This document shows positions 52,710-60,529 of a stretch of DNA of 64,000 bases, in pieces. The notes under the pieces were generated by a model, which was not told the DNA's origin, searched no databases, and was given only the letters and a program-made list of their open reading frames with translations. The stretch comes from Pseudomonas koreensis (GTDB taxonomy: Bacteria; Pseudomonadota; Gammaproteobacteria; Pseudomonadales; Pseudomonadaceae), in contig NZ_JAOEJU010000017.1 in the NCBI RefSeq assembly GCF_025447595.1, forward strand, positions 1-64,000. Direction: 5' to 3'. The translations under genes were made by a program, and so were the position numbers. How positions within the stretch are numbered: position 1 is the stretch's first letter; the number at the start of each line of letters is the position of its first letter.

Positions 52710-52780
52710 TCCCCTTATCCGTTGTATCCCTGTATCCCTGCTTGTATCCTGAGAAAAATACCGAACTTTGGGATACAAGG
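52710..52780. repeat. Short TGTATCC repeats upstream of the integrase
   Basis: Three direct copies of TGTATCC (two of them in TGTATCCCTG) lie within about 30 bases and an inverted GGATACA follows at 52771-52777, right before the integrase ATG. Such an arrangement suits integrase arm-type or autoregulatory binding sites. Inference from layout only. Confidence 0.45.
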
Positions 52781-54022
52781 ATGAAGCGCGCAGACATCAA
52801 GCGCCGCCCTCTCGCTGATACGACACTTGCGGGTTTGGAGTCGGAATTGAAGGAATACCGAGAGCTGGACGGAAACGGCCTCTATTTCAGGGTAAAACCT
52901 GATGGTGGTAAATCCTGGCAGCTCCGCTACAAACGTCCGGCGGGCAATTGGGCTTGGATGGGGCTGGGGGGTTACCCCGAAGTAAGCGGTGCGTTGGCAC
53001 GGGACAAAGCTGCTGAACTGCGCAAGGTCGTGAGCAGCGGGGCTGATCCTCTCGAACAAAAACGCTCTGCCAAAGCGGCAATCGATGCTGCCAAGACTCG
53101 TACCTTCCGAGCGGCTGCTGAAGCTTGGCTCAAGGCCAAGGAAGAAAAGGGACTCGCTCCTTCCACCCTTAACAAAATCCGCACTTATCTCGACAAAGAC
53201 ATACTCCCGGCGCTGGGAGATAAGCCATTGGACGAAATCACTCGTACTGACTGTGCAGAGCTCCAAGCATCACTCGAAGCTCGGGACGCACACAACGTGG
53301 CGGAAAAATGCCGCACGTGGATCAATCAGATATTCGGACGAGCCATCGGCTTAGGTCTCACGGAGAACGATCCGGGCAGTCGCCTCCGAGATATTGCAGC
53401 TCAAGCTCCAAAGACTCAGCAGCATCCTCATTTGCTGGAGCCAGAGTTGGCAGAGTTCCTCCAAGCACTCAAAAACACCCCCAGCAGGCTGACGGCCCGA
53501 ACTGCTGCATGGCTCTGCATCTGGACCGCATCCAGACCGGGCATGGTTCGGTTAGCTGAATGGAAAGAGTTTGACCTGGATAAAGCGATATGGACGACGC
53601 CTGCCGCCAAGATGAAGATGCGCCGAGACTTTGTTTGTCCACTCCCTAAGCAAGCGCTTTCCGCTCTCAAAGAACTTCATTGCCTCACAGGTCGTAATCG
53701 CTGGCTGTTCCCTGGGGTAGGCGCTAAGAACCCAACGATTAGCGAAAACACCATCAACAAGGTCTTCGCGACAGTTGGTTACAAGGGGCGATTGGTTGGT
53801 CATGGTACTCGTCACACCGCCAGCACTCTGCTCAGGGAACACGGCTGGCCGAAAGAGCATGTCGAAGCGCAGCTTGCTCACAAAGAAGAGGGAATATCCG
53901 GGGTATACAACAAGGCTCAATACCTTGAGCACCGAGTGAAGATGATGCAGTGGTATGCAGATCACCTTGATGCGCTGGCAAGCGAAAAGGTGATCAACGG
54001 ACAATTTGGAAAAGCGATATGA
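52781..54022 (+). CDS. int: P4-type tyrosine integrase
   Basis: This 413-residue site-specific recombinase has the DUF4102 arm-binding domain (about 1-90, GLYFRVKPDGGKSWQLRY), a core-binding SAM-like domain (about 100-190) and the catalytic domain. Catalytic residues: Arg252 in TASRPG, HGTRH (His341, Arg344, His345) and the nucleophile Tyr376 in GVYNKAQYLEHR. The ATG at 52781 gives the standard N-terminus MKRADIKRRPL; a frame open to 52685 crosses the repeat region. Its ribosome binding site is poor (AAGG abuts the ATG), which may keep expression low. Confidence 0.92.
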   Translation: MKRADIKRRPLADTTLAGLESELKEYRELDGNGLYFRVKPDGGKSWQLRYKRPAGNWAWMGLGGYPEVSGALARDKAAELRKVVSSGADPLEQKRSAKAAIDAAKTRTFRAAAEAWLKAKEEKGLAPSTLNKIRTYLDKDILPALGDKPLDEITRTDCAELQASLEARDAHNVAEKCRTWINQIFGRAIGLGLTENDPGSRLRDIAAQAPKTQQHPHLLEPELAEFLQALKNTPSRLTARTAAWLCIWTASRPGMVRLAEWKEFDLDKAIWTTPAAKMKMRRDFVCPLPKQALSALKELHCLTGRNRWLFPGVGAKNPTISENTINKVFATVGYKGRLVGHGTRHTASTLLREHGWPKEHVEAQLAHKEEGISGVYNKAQYLEHRVKMMQWYADHLDALASEKVINGQFGKAI

Positions 54023-54265
54023 ATGCACTTATCCATACCACCTTCAAAATCCGTGTTACAGGTGTATCTCGTGTAACGATGCCGGCCAAACGCCCGGATT
54101 CATTGAGCTTTTCCGTCGTTACACGCATCAGCAACTTTACGTACACCGCACGTAACGCATGTAAAACGTGTAACGAGAGAAGCAACCTCTGGCTCCTGCT
54201 GGCTATCAATCCAAAGGTGCGCCGCGCTGGCTTGGCTCTCTGTGTTCGGGGCCTGGGGCTAACTC
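54023..54265. repeat. Cluster of GTGTAACG repeats in a gene-free stretch
   Basis: The 10-mer CGTGTAACGA occurs twice in direct orientation (54070-54079, 54167-54176) and once inverted as TCGTTACACG (54116-54125). Variants CGTGTTACA (54052-54060) and CACGTAACGC (about 54149-54158) lie beside them. Five related sites in about 125 bases with no credible gene suggest iterons or operator sites, for replication by the element's DUF927 protein, for excision or for control of the next gene. Short ORFs crossing the cluster in both strands look like shadows. Confidence 0.55.
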
Positions 54266-55189
54266 ATGGATGACGATTTTAAGGGTGAGGATCTGGGATT
54301 GCTCATCGCGGGCATGGACGTAAATTGCCTGCTGCGCGACTTGGACGAGATCGAGCTAGGAGTTAGCGAACTGGCGCTCTATGGCCACTTTTACGACTAC
54401 TTCAAGGAAAGCTTCGGCCTCATCCAGGATGCCCAGACATTTTGGCTTGAGGATGGGGAATACGCTCAATGCGCAGATTCAATTATTCAGACAATGTTCC
54501 GTAAACGCGATGATATTGAGCAGCATTACAGTTTTAACGAAGTCTCTTCTCTACCTGATATCGCACGCCAATTTGTCGGCTTCGATCATCAAGCCTCCGA
54601 CTCAAAGCTGGTAGCAACCTACGCGCTAATTAAGGCAGTACAAGCAGTTGAGACCCTTGCGAATTGGTTGTTTGATCTCGAACTAAGCGTCTATGACATA
54701 GAGGCTGATTTGGTCGAGTCGATACGGCAAGCAGATCCGAAACAGTACTTAAAACTCATCGAAAGAGCCCGGGACCGAGACAGTGCTTACGAAATACGAA
54801 GCAGGGAAGATTTCGCGATACTCAAAGGAGAAGCAGATAAAGCGCTGATGCTGGCCTCTCTCTACAACCAGATTGAAAGAGTCGATGTTTCAAAACCGGG
54901 CTTCAATGCGCACGGTTTTCTACGCGTGGCCCTAGGCAACGTTAGCGGCGCACAAGCATCGCTACGTGGGAAGAAAGCCGGCATGGGAAACAGTAATCCT
55001 GAGTCAGACAAACAACAGGCCGCAGCAAAACGACGTGAGCGCATCTGCAAAGCTGCTGATCGACATATTGCAGCTGATCCAAAAATATCTGAAACAGACC
55101 TCGTCAAAGCGCTCGTTGAAAAAGACAAAGTCGCGTCGATACCTACTGTGAAAAAGTATCTTCGCGAACAACGATACATTCCGAGGTAA
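54266..55189 (+). CDS. Unrecognised island protein, candidate cargo gene
   Basis: This 307-residue soluble protein resembles nothing I can name. The N-terminal 200 residues are acidic and helical (LLRDLDEIELGVSELALYGHFYDYF; AVQAVETLANWLF), and a lysine-rich linker (about 235-260) leads to a basic C-terminal helix-turn-helix-like end (DLVKALVEKDKV-SIPTVKKYL). It is monocistronic: a repeat cluster lies upstream and a strong terminator follows. Base composition is lower in G+C than the rest of the element. Its position beside the integrase, away from the replication module, is where P4-like elements commonly carry swapped-in cargo such as phage defence genes. Function unknown. Confidence 0.65.
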   Translation: MDDDFKGEDLGLLIAGMDVNCLLRDLDEIELGVSELALYGHFYDYFKESFGLIQDAQTFWLEDGEYAQCADSIIQTMFRKRDDIEQHYSFNEVSSLPDIARQFVGFDHQASDSKLVATYALIKAVQAVETLANWLFDLELSVYDIEADLVESIRQADPKQYLKLIERARDRDSAYEIRSREDFAILKGEADKALMLASLYNQIERVDVSKPGFNAHGFLRVALGNVSGAQASLRGKKAGMGNSNPESDKQQAAAKRRERICKAADRHIAADPKISETDLVKALVEKDKVASIPTVKKYLREQRYIPR

Positions 55190-55197
55190 CCCAGAAA

Positions 55198-55224
55198 AAA
55201 AGCAAACCGTGTTTGCTTTTTTTT
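55198..55224 (+). terminator. Terminator after the cargo gene
   Basis: AGCAAAC-CGT-GTTTGCT with A-run before and TTTTTTT after, 12 bases downstream of the stop at 55189. Confidence 0.88.
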
Positions 55225-55267
55225 TGCTCCCTAGTCTGTGCCTGTCTCTCACTATGCAGGCATGACT

Positions 55268-55534
55268 ATGAGTACCTATCCCGCTACCGATACTACCTCC
55301 CACCCTCACCGCGACCCAGCCACAACCTTGATTAGAATTTCTGAGGTCATGGCTATTGTGGGCCTCGCTCGCCCCACTATTTACAAGCTAATGCACTGCA
55401 CTGAAACCGGTTTTCCGCGACCGGTGAAACTGAGCTTGAGCAACGCACGCGGCGCTCCTGTCGCCTGGGTTCTTTCCGAGGTTCAAGCCTGGGCACGCAG
55501 CCGCATCGAGGCGCGTGATCAGGTGGCCGCATGA
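55268..55534 (+). CDS. AlpA-family helix-turn-helix regulator
   Basis: This 88-residue MerR-like winged helix protein has the AlpA signature: LIRISEVMAIVGLARPTIYKLM (starting about residue 24), then FPRPVKLS and VAWVLSEVQAWARSRIEAR. AlpA/Vis-type proteins activate excision or late genes of P4-like elements. ATG 55268 has AGG 7 bases upstream; ATG 55262 is too close to it. It overlaps the next gene by 4 bases. Confidence 0.85.
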   Translation: MSTYPATDTTSHPHRDPATTLIRISEVMAIVGLARPTIYKLMHCTETGFPRPVKLSLSNARGAPVAWVLSEVQAWARSRIEARDQVAA

Positions 55535-56139
55535 AGCGCAACTACAGCCCATTCAAGGGGCCATTTCACGACACCTACGCCATCGGGTTTCGCCTCTATG
55601 TTCCCGGAGCGATCAACTGGCGGCACCGCACCATCGCGGGCGTGAGCTGGAACGGCAACGAGCAGGAAGCGTTCTTTTTTAGCCCTGACGGACTTGCCCT
55701 GCCGCTAAAAGCCAACCCGTGGGAACTGCCAGAGCTGATTCGCCGTAACGCGGTGCGCAGAGAGTTCGCCAGTGTTCATGGCACCGGACACTTCGCCATG
55801 AAAATAGGCCGCCTCGCTTCGCTGAAATCTCTCGGCATGACCGACTGGGTCACATATTGGCTGGTGGATCAGTCGGGCGGATACGCGAACGATCCAGCAG
55901 TTTGGCAACGCATCACCGAACAAGATCTTGCGGTTGAAAAAACGGCGAGCGAGCGCGCTCATCACGACAGGCGCTTGACCTCGGATCTGGCCGGCTATGT
56001 GGATGAATGCGTGGCGCAACGCCGTGAGCAAATGGCTGTGCAGCACCGTCGTCGCTGTGCTGAGGACGGCAAGATCCTGGCTTGGCTAAAAGGCGAAACA
56101 CCACCACCTCTGTTCGCCAACGTGCAGGAGACAGCATGA
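55531..56139 (+). CDS. Hypothetical element protein
   Basis: This 202-residue protein begins MKRNYSPFKGPFHDTYAIGFRLYVPGAINWRHRTIAGVSW is split here as two halves around residue 20. It is beta-rich in the first 120 residues and helical and basic at the C-terminus. No named domain recognised. It is translationally coupled (ATGA overlaps) with both the AlpA gene and the next gene, so it belongs to the same transcript. Confidence 0.7.
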   Translation: MKRNYSPFKGPFHDTYAIGFRLYVPGAINWRHRTIAGVSWNGNEQEAFFFSPDGLALPLKANPWELPELIRRNAVRREFASVHGTGHFAMKIGRLASLKSLGMTDWVTYWLVDQSGGYANDPAVWQRITEQDLAVEKTASERAHHDRRLTSDLAGYVDECVAQRREQMAVQHRRRCAEDGKILAWLKGETPPPLFANVQETA

Positions 56140-56441
56140 GCCACAAGACAGCGAACAACGCCTTGATGCACCCCTTTTCCGTCTTGCGTCGGGTCGGCTT
56201 TTCGCCTTTCGTCATGCAGCGCCTTGAACGCTACCGCAGCCAACAGGGCAAGCAAGGTCGAGTGGTCAGCGTGCTCAGTTGGGCCGACGGCACCTGGTGC
56301 GCCCTCTCCCTCCACTGCGAAAAGACTGGGGCCGTTGTCGTGGATGAAGGCCAGCAGGTCGACGCCTACGAAGACGCCCGCTCCATGCTCAGCGGCGGAT
56401 TTCTCCCACTTCTTTCCCTGCGCTGGGAAGCCCACGCCTGA
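56136..56441 (+). CDS. Hypothetical element protein
   Basis: This 101-residue protein has an N-terminal amphipathic segment and a small beta domain (VVSVLSWADGTWCALSLHCEKTGAVVV is about residues 42-68). The start at 56136 overlaps the previous stop by ATGA. It is the last gene before the gene-free C4 RNA region. Function unknown. Confidence 0.7.
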   Translation: MSHKTANNALMHPFSVLRRVGFSPFVMQRLERYRSQQGKQGRVVSVLSWADGTWCALSLHCEKTGAVVVDEGQQVDAYEDARSMLSGGFLPLLSLRWEAHA

Positions 56442-56448
56442 AATGAAA

Positions 56449-56477
56449 ACGCCTCCGGGAGCGATCCGGAGGCGTTG
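56449..56477. terminator. Strong hairpin ending the AlpA transcript
   Basis: AACGCCTCCGG-GAGCGAT-CCGGAGGCGTT is a perfect 11-base-pair stem 7 bases after the stop. There is no U-tract, so it may need a factor or may act as mRNA 3' stabiliser. Confidence 0.5.
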
Positions 56478-56541
56478 AGGTCAATCTACATGCCCGAACA
56501 ATTTATGCCGCACCTGAAAAATCCGCAAGCCTTCAGCACAG

Positions 56542-56570
56542 TTGCACTTTCGAAACACGGACGTTACTCT
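56542..56570 (+). promoter_or_regulatory. Putative promoter of the replication transcript and C4 RNA
   Basis: TTGCAC (56542-56547), 17-base spacer, TACTCT (56565-56570). Transcription from about 56577 would run through the terminator at 56631 and the C4-like RNA, the layout of the P4 left early promoter. Prediction. Confidence 0.5.
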
Positions 56571-56622
56571 CTGACCGTCGCTGCAAATTCAGCGACCGGA
56601 CTTGGCCGTCCGAACCGCAAAA

Positions 56623-56663
56623 GGCGCACAAGCGCCCTCCATCCGAACGCAGGCGCTTTTTTT
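56623..56663 (+). terminator. Leader terminator with competing hairpin
   Basis: AGCGCC (56631-56636) can pair with GGCGCT (56652-56657), which runs into seven T's: a rho-independent terminator. The same GCGCC can instead pair with GGCGC at 56623-56627, preventing the terminator. This matches immunity by early termination in P4-like elements. Confidence 0.6.
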
Positions 56664-56674
56664 GTGCCCGTCGT

Positions 56675-56765
56675 ATCGTGTTATGGCGGCTGTGCGTGGG
56701 ACACCTTCGGGTGTGCCGGGTCCCTTTTGCCCCGGTCGGCCAACCCGCGTACAGCTGTCACCATT
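56675..56765 (+). ncRNA. C4-type antisense RNA (P4/P1 immunity RNA family)
   Basis: The stretch folds as a closed multiloop: outer stem GCTGT (56689-56693) with ACAGC (56751-56755), GGG with CCC inside it, hairpin ACACC-TTCG-GGTGT (56701-56714) and hairpin CCGGG...CCCGG (56716-56735). Text and structure match what I remember of the C4 antisense RNA family (phage P1 c4, P4 CI RNA). These RNAs, processed from the leader, pair with upstream leader sequence and force early termination, giving immunity and silencing of the replication genes. Confidence 0.75.
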
Positions 56766-56814
56766 CCTTGCTTGGCCGCAAGCGGTGGCAGCTCCTCAGC
56801 AAAAGGAGCTCTAC

Positions 56815-56973
56815 ATGCACGCCATCAATCCGTCCAAAATTCGCGCCGCTGCACACCGTGCAATGGCTCTCGCCGCTTTACACGCCAACTCCAGTCTCGC
56901 TACACGCCTCTCCCGCTACAACGCTCACATGGCCAAAGCCCGCGCGCTCGAAACCGCAGGCGGTGCCCAATGA
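56815..56973 (+). CDS. Small element protein (Icd-like reading frame)
   Basis: A 52-residue basic, Ala-rich helical protein (MHAINPSKIRAAAHRAMALA) has AAGGAG 6 bases before its ATG and overlaps the next gene by ATGA. The same frame is open back to a TTG at 56602 and reads through the C4 region (RTQALFLCPSYRVMAAVRGT), text typical of annotated 'Icd-like host cell division inhibitor' proteins. Because that part is the structured RNA, I take only the ATG 56815 product as likely. Function unknown. Confidence 0.55.
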   Translation: MHAINPSKIRAAAHRAMALAALHANSSLATRLSRYNAHMAKARALETAGGAQ

Positions 56974-57254
56974 ACAACGCCCTGAGTTTTGCCCTGCCCG
57001 AAGATCTGCTCTGCGTGAATCCGAGCGCAGAAGCCGGTTTGCCCATCGACGCCATCACCTGCGCGATTGACCGTGCTGACTCGGTACTGACGCTGCTGGA
57101 GGATCACTTCGAAAACGAATCCTCACGCCTCGCCAATCACGTCATTGCCGCCGTCCTCTGGGACGTGCGTGGCACCCTTGGGTTGATCAAAACGCTGGCC
57201 ATGCACGGTGACAACACTTCAACACCTGCCGTGCAAAAAGGCGGTGCGCTATGA
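56970..57254 (+). CDS. Hypothetical element protein
   Basis: This 94-residue, mostly helical protein begins MNNALSFALPEDLLCVNPSA. Its central helix AITCAIDRADSVLTLLEDHF is followed by a second helix, giving a two-helix, four-helix-bundle-like shape. The ATG overlaps the previous stop and its stop overlaps the next ATG by 4 bases. The reading frame is open back to 56475 through the C4 RNA, but that part is not credible as protein. Confidence 0.65.
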   Translation: MNNALSFALPEDLLCVNPSAEAGLPIDAITCAIDRADSVLTLLEDHFENESSRLANHVIAAVLWDVRGTLGLIKTLAMHGDNTSTPAVQKGGAL

Positions 57255-57523
57255 GCACTTCCACCACACTGGGTCACGCCACTTTTTCTCGCGTCAACGC
57301 CACCGACTTGAAGCTGTTTCGAGTGAACGCCGGAGTGCCGGTTGAGGATGCGCTCGACATGGTTTCTCAGCTACAGCATCACGCCAACCAACTGACCCTT
57401 GCCACCGCCATGAGCGACCACGGCGAGCGATTCAGCTGGCCGGCCCTGTACCTGGGCGAAATGGCAAAAGCGTTGATCGACGACATTAACGATGCGCTGT
57501 TTTTGCCGAGGGCTGACGCATGA
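57251..57523 (+). CDS. DUF3077-family protein
   Basis: This 90-residue protein carries FRVNAGVPVEDALDMVSQL near residue 23, the DUF3077 signature common in pseudomonad chromosomes and elements, followed by a helix pair. Function unknown. It is coupled by 4-base overlaps to both neighbours. Confidence 0.75.
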   Translation: MSTSTTLGHATFSRVNATDLKLFRVNAGVPVEDALDMVSQLQHHANQLTLATAMSDHGERFSWPALYLGEMAKALIDDINDALFLPRADA

Positions 57524-60438
57524 GCCAGCGCCCGAACAGCACCGCAAAACGTCCAAGCTTCGCCGACGTGAAAGCCGCCGCGCTGAAAGACATTGATCGT
57601 GTCTTGTCGCATTGGTTGCCTAACGGCAAGCGCGTGGATGGCGGCAAGGAATACACCGCTCCTAATCCGACCCGCAGCGACAAGCGCGCCGGTTCGCTCA
57701 AGGTCAACTTGAGCAAGGGCACCTGGGCCGACTTCGCAACCGGCGACAAAGGCGGCGACCTGATTGATCTGGTGCGCTATCTGGACGGCGGCACCGACGT
57801 CGAAGCGTGCAGCAAGCTGGCTGATTGGCTAAACGTTGCGCCCGGCGCCGCAAAGATCACGGTCGCCTCGACTAAGCCCAAGGCGTCGACATGGACCGCC
57901 ATCCAGCCGATCCCGACCGAGGCCATGAACAAGTGCCCGGCCAAGCACCGTGATCACGGCGTACCGTCGAAGGTGTGGATCTATCGCGACGCGCAGGGTC
58001 AGCCCCTCATGGCGCTGTACCGCTTCGACCTCGGCCCGGATGAAGACGGCAAGCCGAAGAAGGTCTTTGCGCCGCTGACGTGGTGTCAGCGTGCCGATAG
58101 CCAAACCAAGCAATGGCGCTGGCAGGGTCTGCCGGATCCGCGCCCGCTGCTGCGCCTTGATGAACTGGCCCAGCGCGCTGACGCACCGGTGATTCTGTGC
58201 GAAGGCGAGAAAGCGGCCGATGCCGCCGCCGAGCTGTTGCCGACCTACGTGGCCACCTGCTGGCCGAACGGCTCCAACTCCTGGCACAAAGCTGACCTGA
58301 CGCCGCTCAAGGGACGCGACGTTTTATTGTGGCCGGACAACGATGACAGCGGTAAAGCCTGCATGGCCACCGTCGCCGAGAAGCTGCGCGAAATCGGCGC
58401 CGCTTCGGTCCGGGTCATCGCGCTGGAGGTGTTCAAACGCAAGCCGACGCTGAAGAGCGACCGCGCCGTGTTTGCCAAGGGTGGTCAATGGGATGACGGC
58501 GACGATGCCGCCGATGCACTCGGCAAAGGCTGGACCGCTGCGCACTTTACCGAGCTGGAAAGCAGCGGCGAGCTATTCGGCGTGATCGAAGAAAAACCGG
58601 TAGTTGCCTCGGTAGAACACACGCCGGAACCAGAGCCGGAAGCGAAACCCAAAACAGCAGCCAAGCGCCCGGCAAAATCGAAAAACGACCTGATGCCGGG
58701 AGGCTTTCGCCTGACGCCCGAGGGAGTGTTCTACGCAGGCGACGACGGTGAAGCACGTCCGGTGTGTTCGCCACTGGCAATCCTTGCGCGTACTCGTGAC
58801 GAGAAGGGCCATAACTGGGGTTTGCTGGTCGAGTTCGACGACCCCGACGGCACCAAAAAACGCTGGAACATCCCGGCGCGCACCATGACCGGCGACTTTG
58901 GTAAGGACGTGCTCGGCCCGTTGGTGGACATGGGGCTGCGTCTCGCCGGTAGTCGTTCGGGGCGCAACGCTCGCAACGATTTGCAGAGTTACCTGGGCGG
59001 CTTCGACAGTGCTCAACGTGCGCGACTGGTCACCCGTTTGGGCTGGCATGACAACGCCTTTCTGTTGCCTGAGCAGCAGGTCGGCATGCACGCGGAACAC
59101 CTGCACTTCTACGAGGCCGGCGCGCAACTTCCGCCGATCAGCGAAGCGGGCACATTGGAACAGTGGCAACAGCAGATCGGCGCGCTCTGCATCGGCAACC
59201 ATCGCTTGGCGTTTGTCGTCGGCGTGGCTTTTGCCGGTCCGCTGCTGCACATGCTCGGCCATGAATCGGGTGGCTTTCACCTGTACGGCGACAGCTCCGG
59301 CGGCAAGACCACCCACCTGCAAGTTGCCGCTTCGATCTACGGCGGGCCGCGTCTGGTGCGCTCGTGGCGGTCGACCGACAACGCGCTGGAATCGATCGCT
59401 GCCGCGCATTCGGATGGACTTCTGGTGCTCGATGAAATCGGCATGTGTGATGCCCGCATCATCGGCGAGACCGTGTACATGCTCGGCAACGGCACCGGCA
59501 AGGCCCGCGCCAATGATCGAGGCCAAGCGGGCCGACAGGTGCAGGAATGGCGCCTGCTGTTTCTCTCTACCGGCGAGAAGACCTTGGCCCAGCACATGGC
59601 CGAAGCGAACAAGGAGCTGAAAGCCGGTATGGAGGTGCGCATGCTCGCCGTCCCGGCCGATGCCAGCAAAGGCCTTGGCATGTTCGACACGCTCAATGGA
59701 TTCGAAGATGCGGCATCACTGTCGGATGCGTTGAAGGCGCGGGTAGCGAACTACTACGGCACTCCGCTGACCGCCTTCCTGACAGCGCTGTGCGAACCCG
59801 GCAAGCGCCACGGCTGGGCGGCAATCCTGCGCCGCACGCTGGAAGGCTTCATTGCCAAGTCGCTCCCTGCGTCCGCGAGTGGACAGGCACACCGTGCCGC
59901 TGCTCGCTTCGGCCTCGCCGCCGCAGCAGGCGAGCTGGCCACTGCGATGGGCATCACCGGTTGGCCGGACGGCACGGCCACCACCGCCGCTCGCGTGTGC
60001 TTGAACGCATGGCTCCACGAGCGCGGCGGCGCCGGTAACTTCGAAGGCGATGCGATCTTGGCGCGGCTGCGCCAGGTCATTGAACGCTTCGGCGAAAGCC
60101 GTTTCACCCGCTGGGAATCGGCGGCAGCGAAGATTGACGAACACGGTCCGCGCACCATCGACCGCCTCGGCTTTCGCAAGACGCTGGAGCACGGCATGGG
60201 CGACACCATGCACACCACCAACACCTACTACGTGCTGACCGAGGCGTGGCGCTCCGAGATCTTCCGGGGCATGAACATCAACGCCGTGAACAAGGAACTG
60301 CTGCAACGCGGTGTGCTGGAACCGAGCAGCGACGGCAAGGCGTCGAGTCTGGTCCGCCTGCCCGGCCTCGGCCAGCAACGCTGCTACATCGTGAAAGCGA
60401 TTCCGGGAACGGATGACAGCGAGGCTCGGGCTGCCTGA
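57520..60438 (+). CDS. TOPRIM/DUF927 primase-helicase-like replication protein
   Basis: This 972-residue protein is the likely replication protein of the element, standing where P4 alpha would. An N-terminal primase-like region (about 10-110, GTWADFATGDKGGDLIDLV is near 68-86) is followed by a TOPRIM-like domain (VILCEGEKAADAA near 223; WPDNDDSGKA near 270), a Lys/Pro-rich linker (365-395), and the DUF927 P-loop domain with Walker A DSSGGKTT at 591-598 and Walker B LLVLDE at 634-639. No zinc-binding Cys cluster is seen at the N-terminus. It is the last of a run of overlapping genes driven from the C4-controlled promoter. Confidence 0.85.
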   Translation: MSQRPNSTAKRPSFADVKAAALKDIDRVLSHWLPNGKRVDGGKEYTAPNPTRSDKRAGSLKVNLSKGTWADFATGDKGGDLIDLVRYLDGGTDVEACSKLADWLNVAPGAAKITVASTKPKASTWTAIQPIPTEAMNKCPAKHRDHGVPSKVWIYRDAQGQPLMALYRFDLGPDEDGKPKKVFAPLTWCQRADSQTKQWRWQGLPDPRPLLRLDELAQRADAPVILCEGEKAADAAAELLPTYVATCWPNGSNSWHKADLTPLKGRDVLLWPDNDDSGKACMATVAEKLREIGAASVRVIALEVFKRKPTLKSDRAVFAKGGQWDDGDDAADALGKGWTAAHFTELESSGELFGVIEEKPVVASVEHTPEPEPEAKPKTAAKRPAKSKNDLMPGGFRLTPEGVFYAGDDGEARPVCSPLAILARTRDEKGHNWGLLVEFDDPDGTKKRWNIPARTMTGDFGKDVLGPLVDMGLRLAGSRSGRNARNDLQSYLGGFDSAQRARLVTRLGWHDNAFLLPEQQVGMHAEHLHFYEAGAQLPPISEAGTLEQWQQQIGALCIGNHRLAFVVGVAFAGPLLHMLGHESGGFHLYGDSSGGKTTHLQVAASIYGGPRLVRSWRSTDNALESIAAAHSDGLLVLDEIGMCDARIIGETVYMLGNGTGKARANDRGQAGRQVQEWRLLFLSTGEKTLAQHMAEANKELKAGMEVRMLAVPADASKGLGMFDTLNGFEDAASLSDALKARVANYYGTPLTAFLTALCEPGKRHGWAAILRRTLEGFIAKSLPASASGQAHRAAARFGLAAAAGELATAMGITGWPDGTATTAARVCLNAWLHERGGAGNFEGDAILARLRQVIERFGESRFTRWESAAAKIDEHGPRTIDRLGFRKTLEHGMGDTMHTTNTYYVLTEAWRSEIFRGMNINAVNKELLQRGVLEPSSDGKASSLVRLPGLGQQRCYIVKAIPGTDDSEARAA

Positions 60439-60529
60439 GGGCAACTCCGCTGATCGAGGTAGCGCCGGCTGATTCCCGGCCTCGCCAGCCGCTCATTCAA
60501 CCCAAACCCTTTTTGAAGGAACAAGACAG

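Noticed and set aside
54019..54273. 84-residue ORF over the GTGTAACG repeats and the opposite 71-residue frame
   Set aside because: Composition follows the repeats, no ribosome binding site, no recognisable domain.
56475..56969. Reading frames through the C4 RNA region, including an Icd-like one from 56602
   Set aside because: They start at weak codons without ribosome binding sites and overlap an RNA whose structure explains the sequence; only the ATG at 56815 with AAGGAG is kept.
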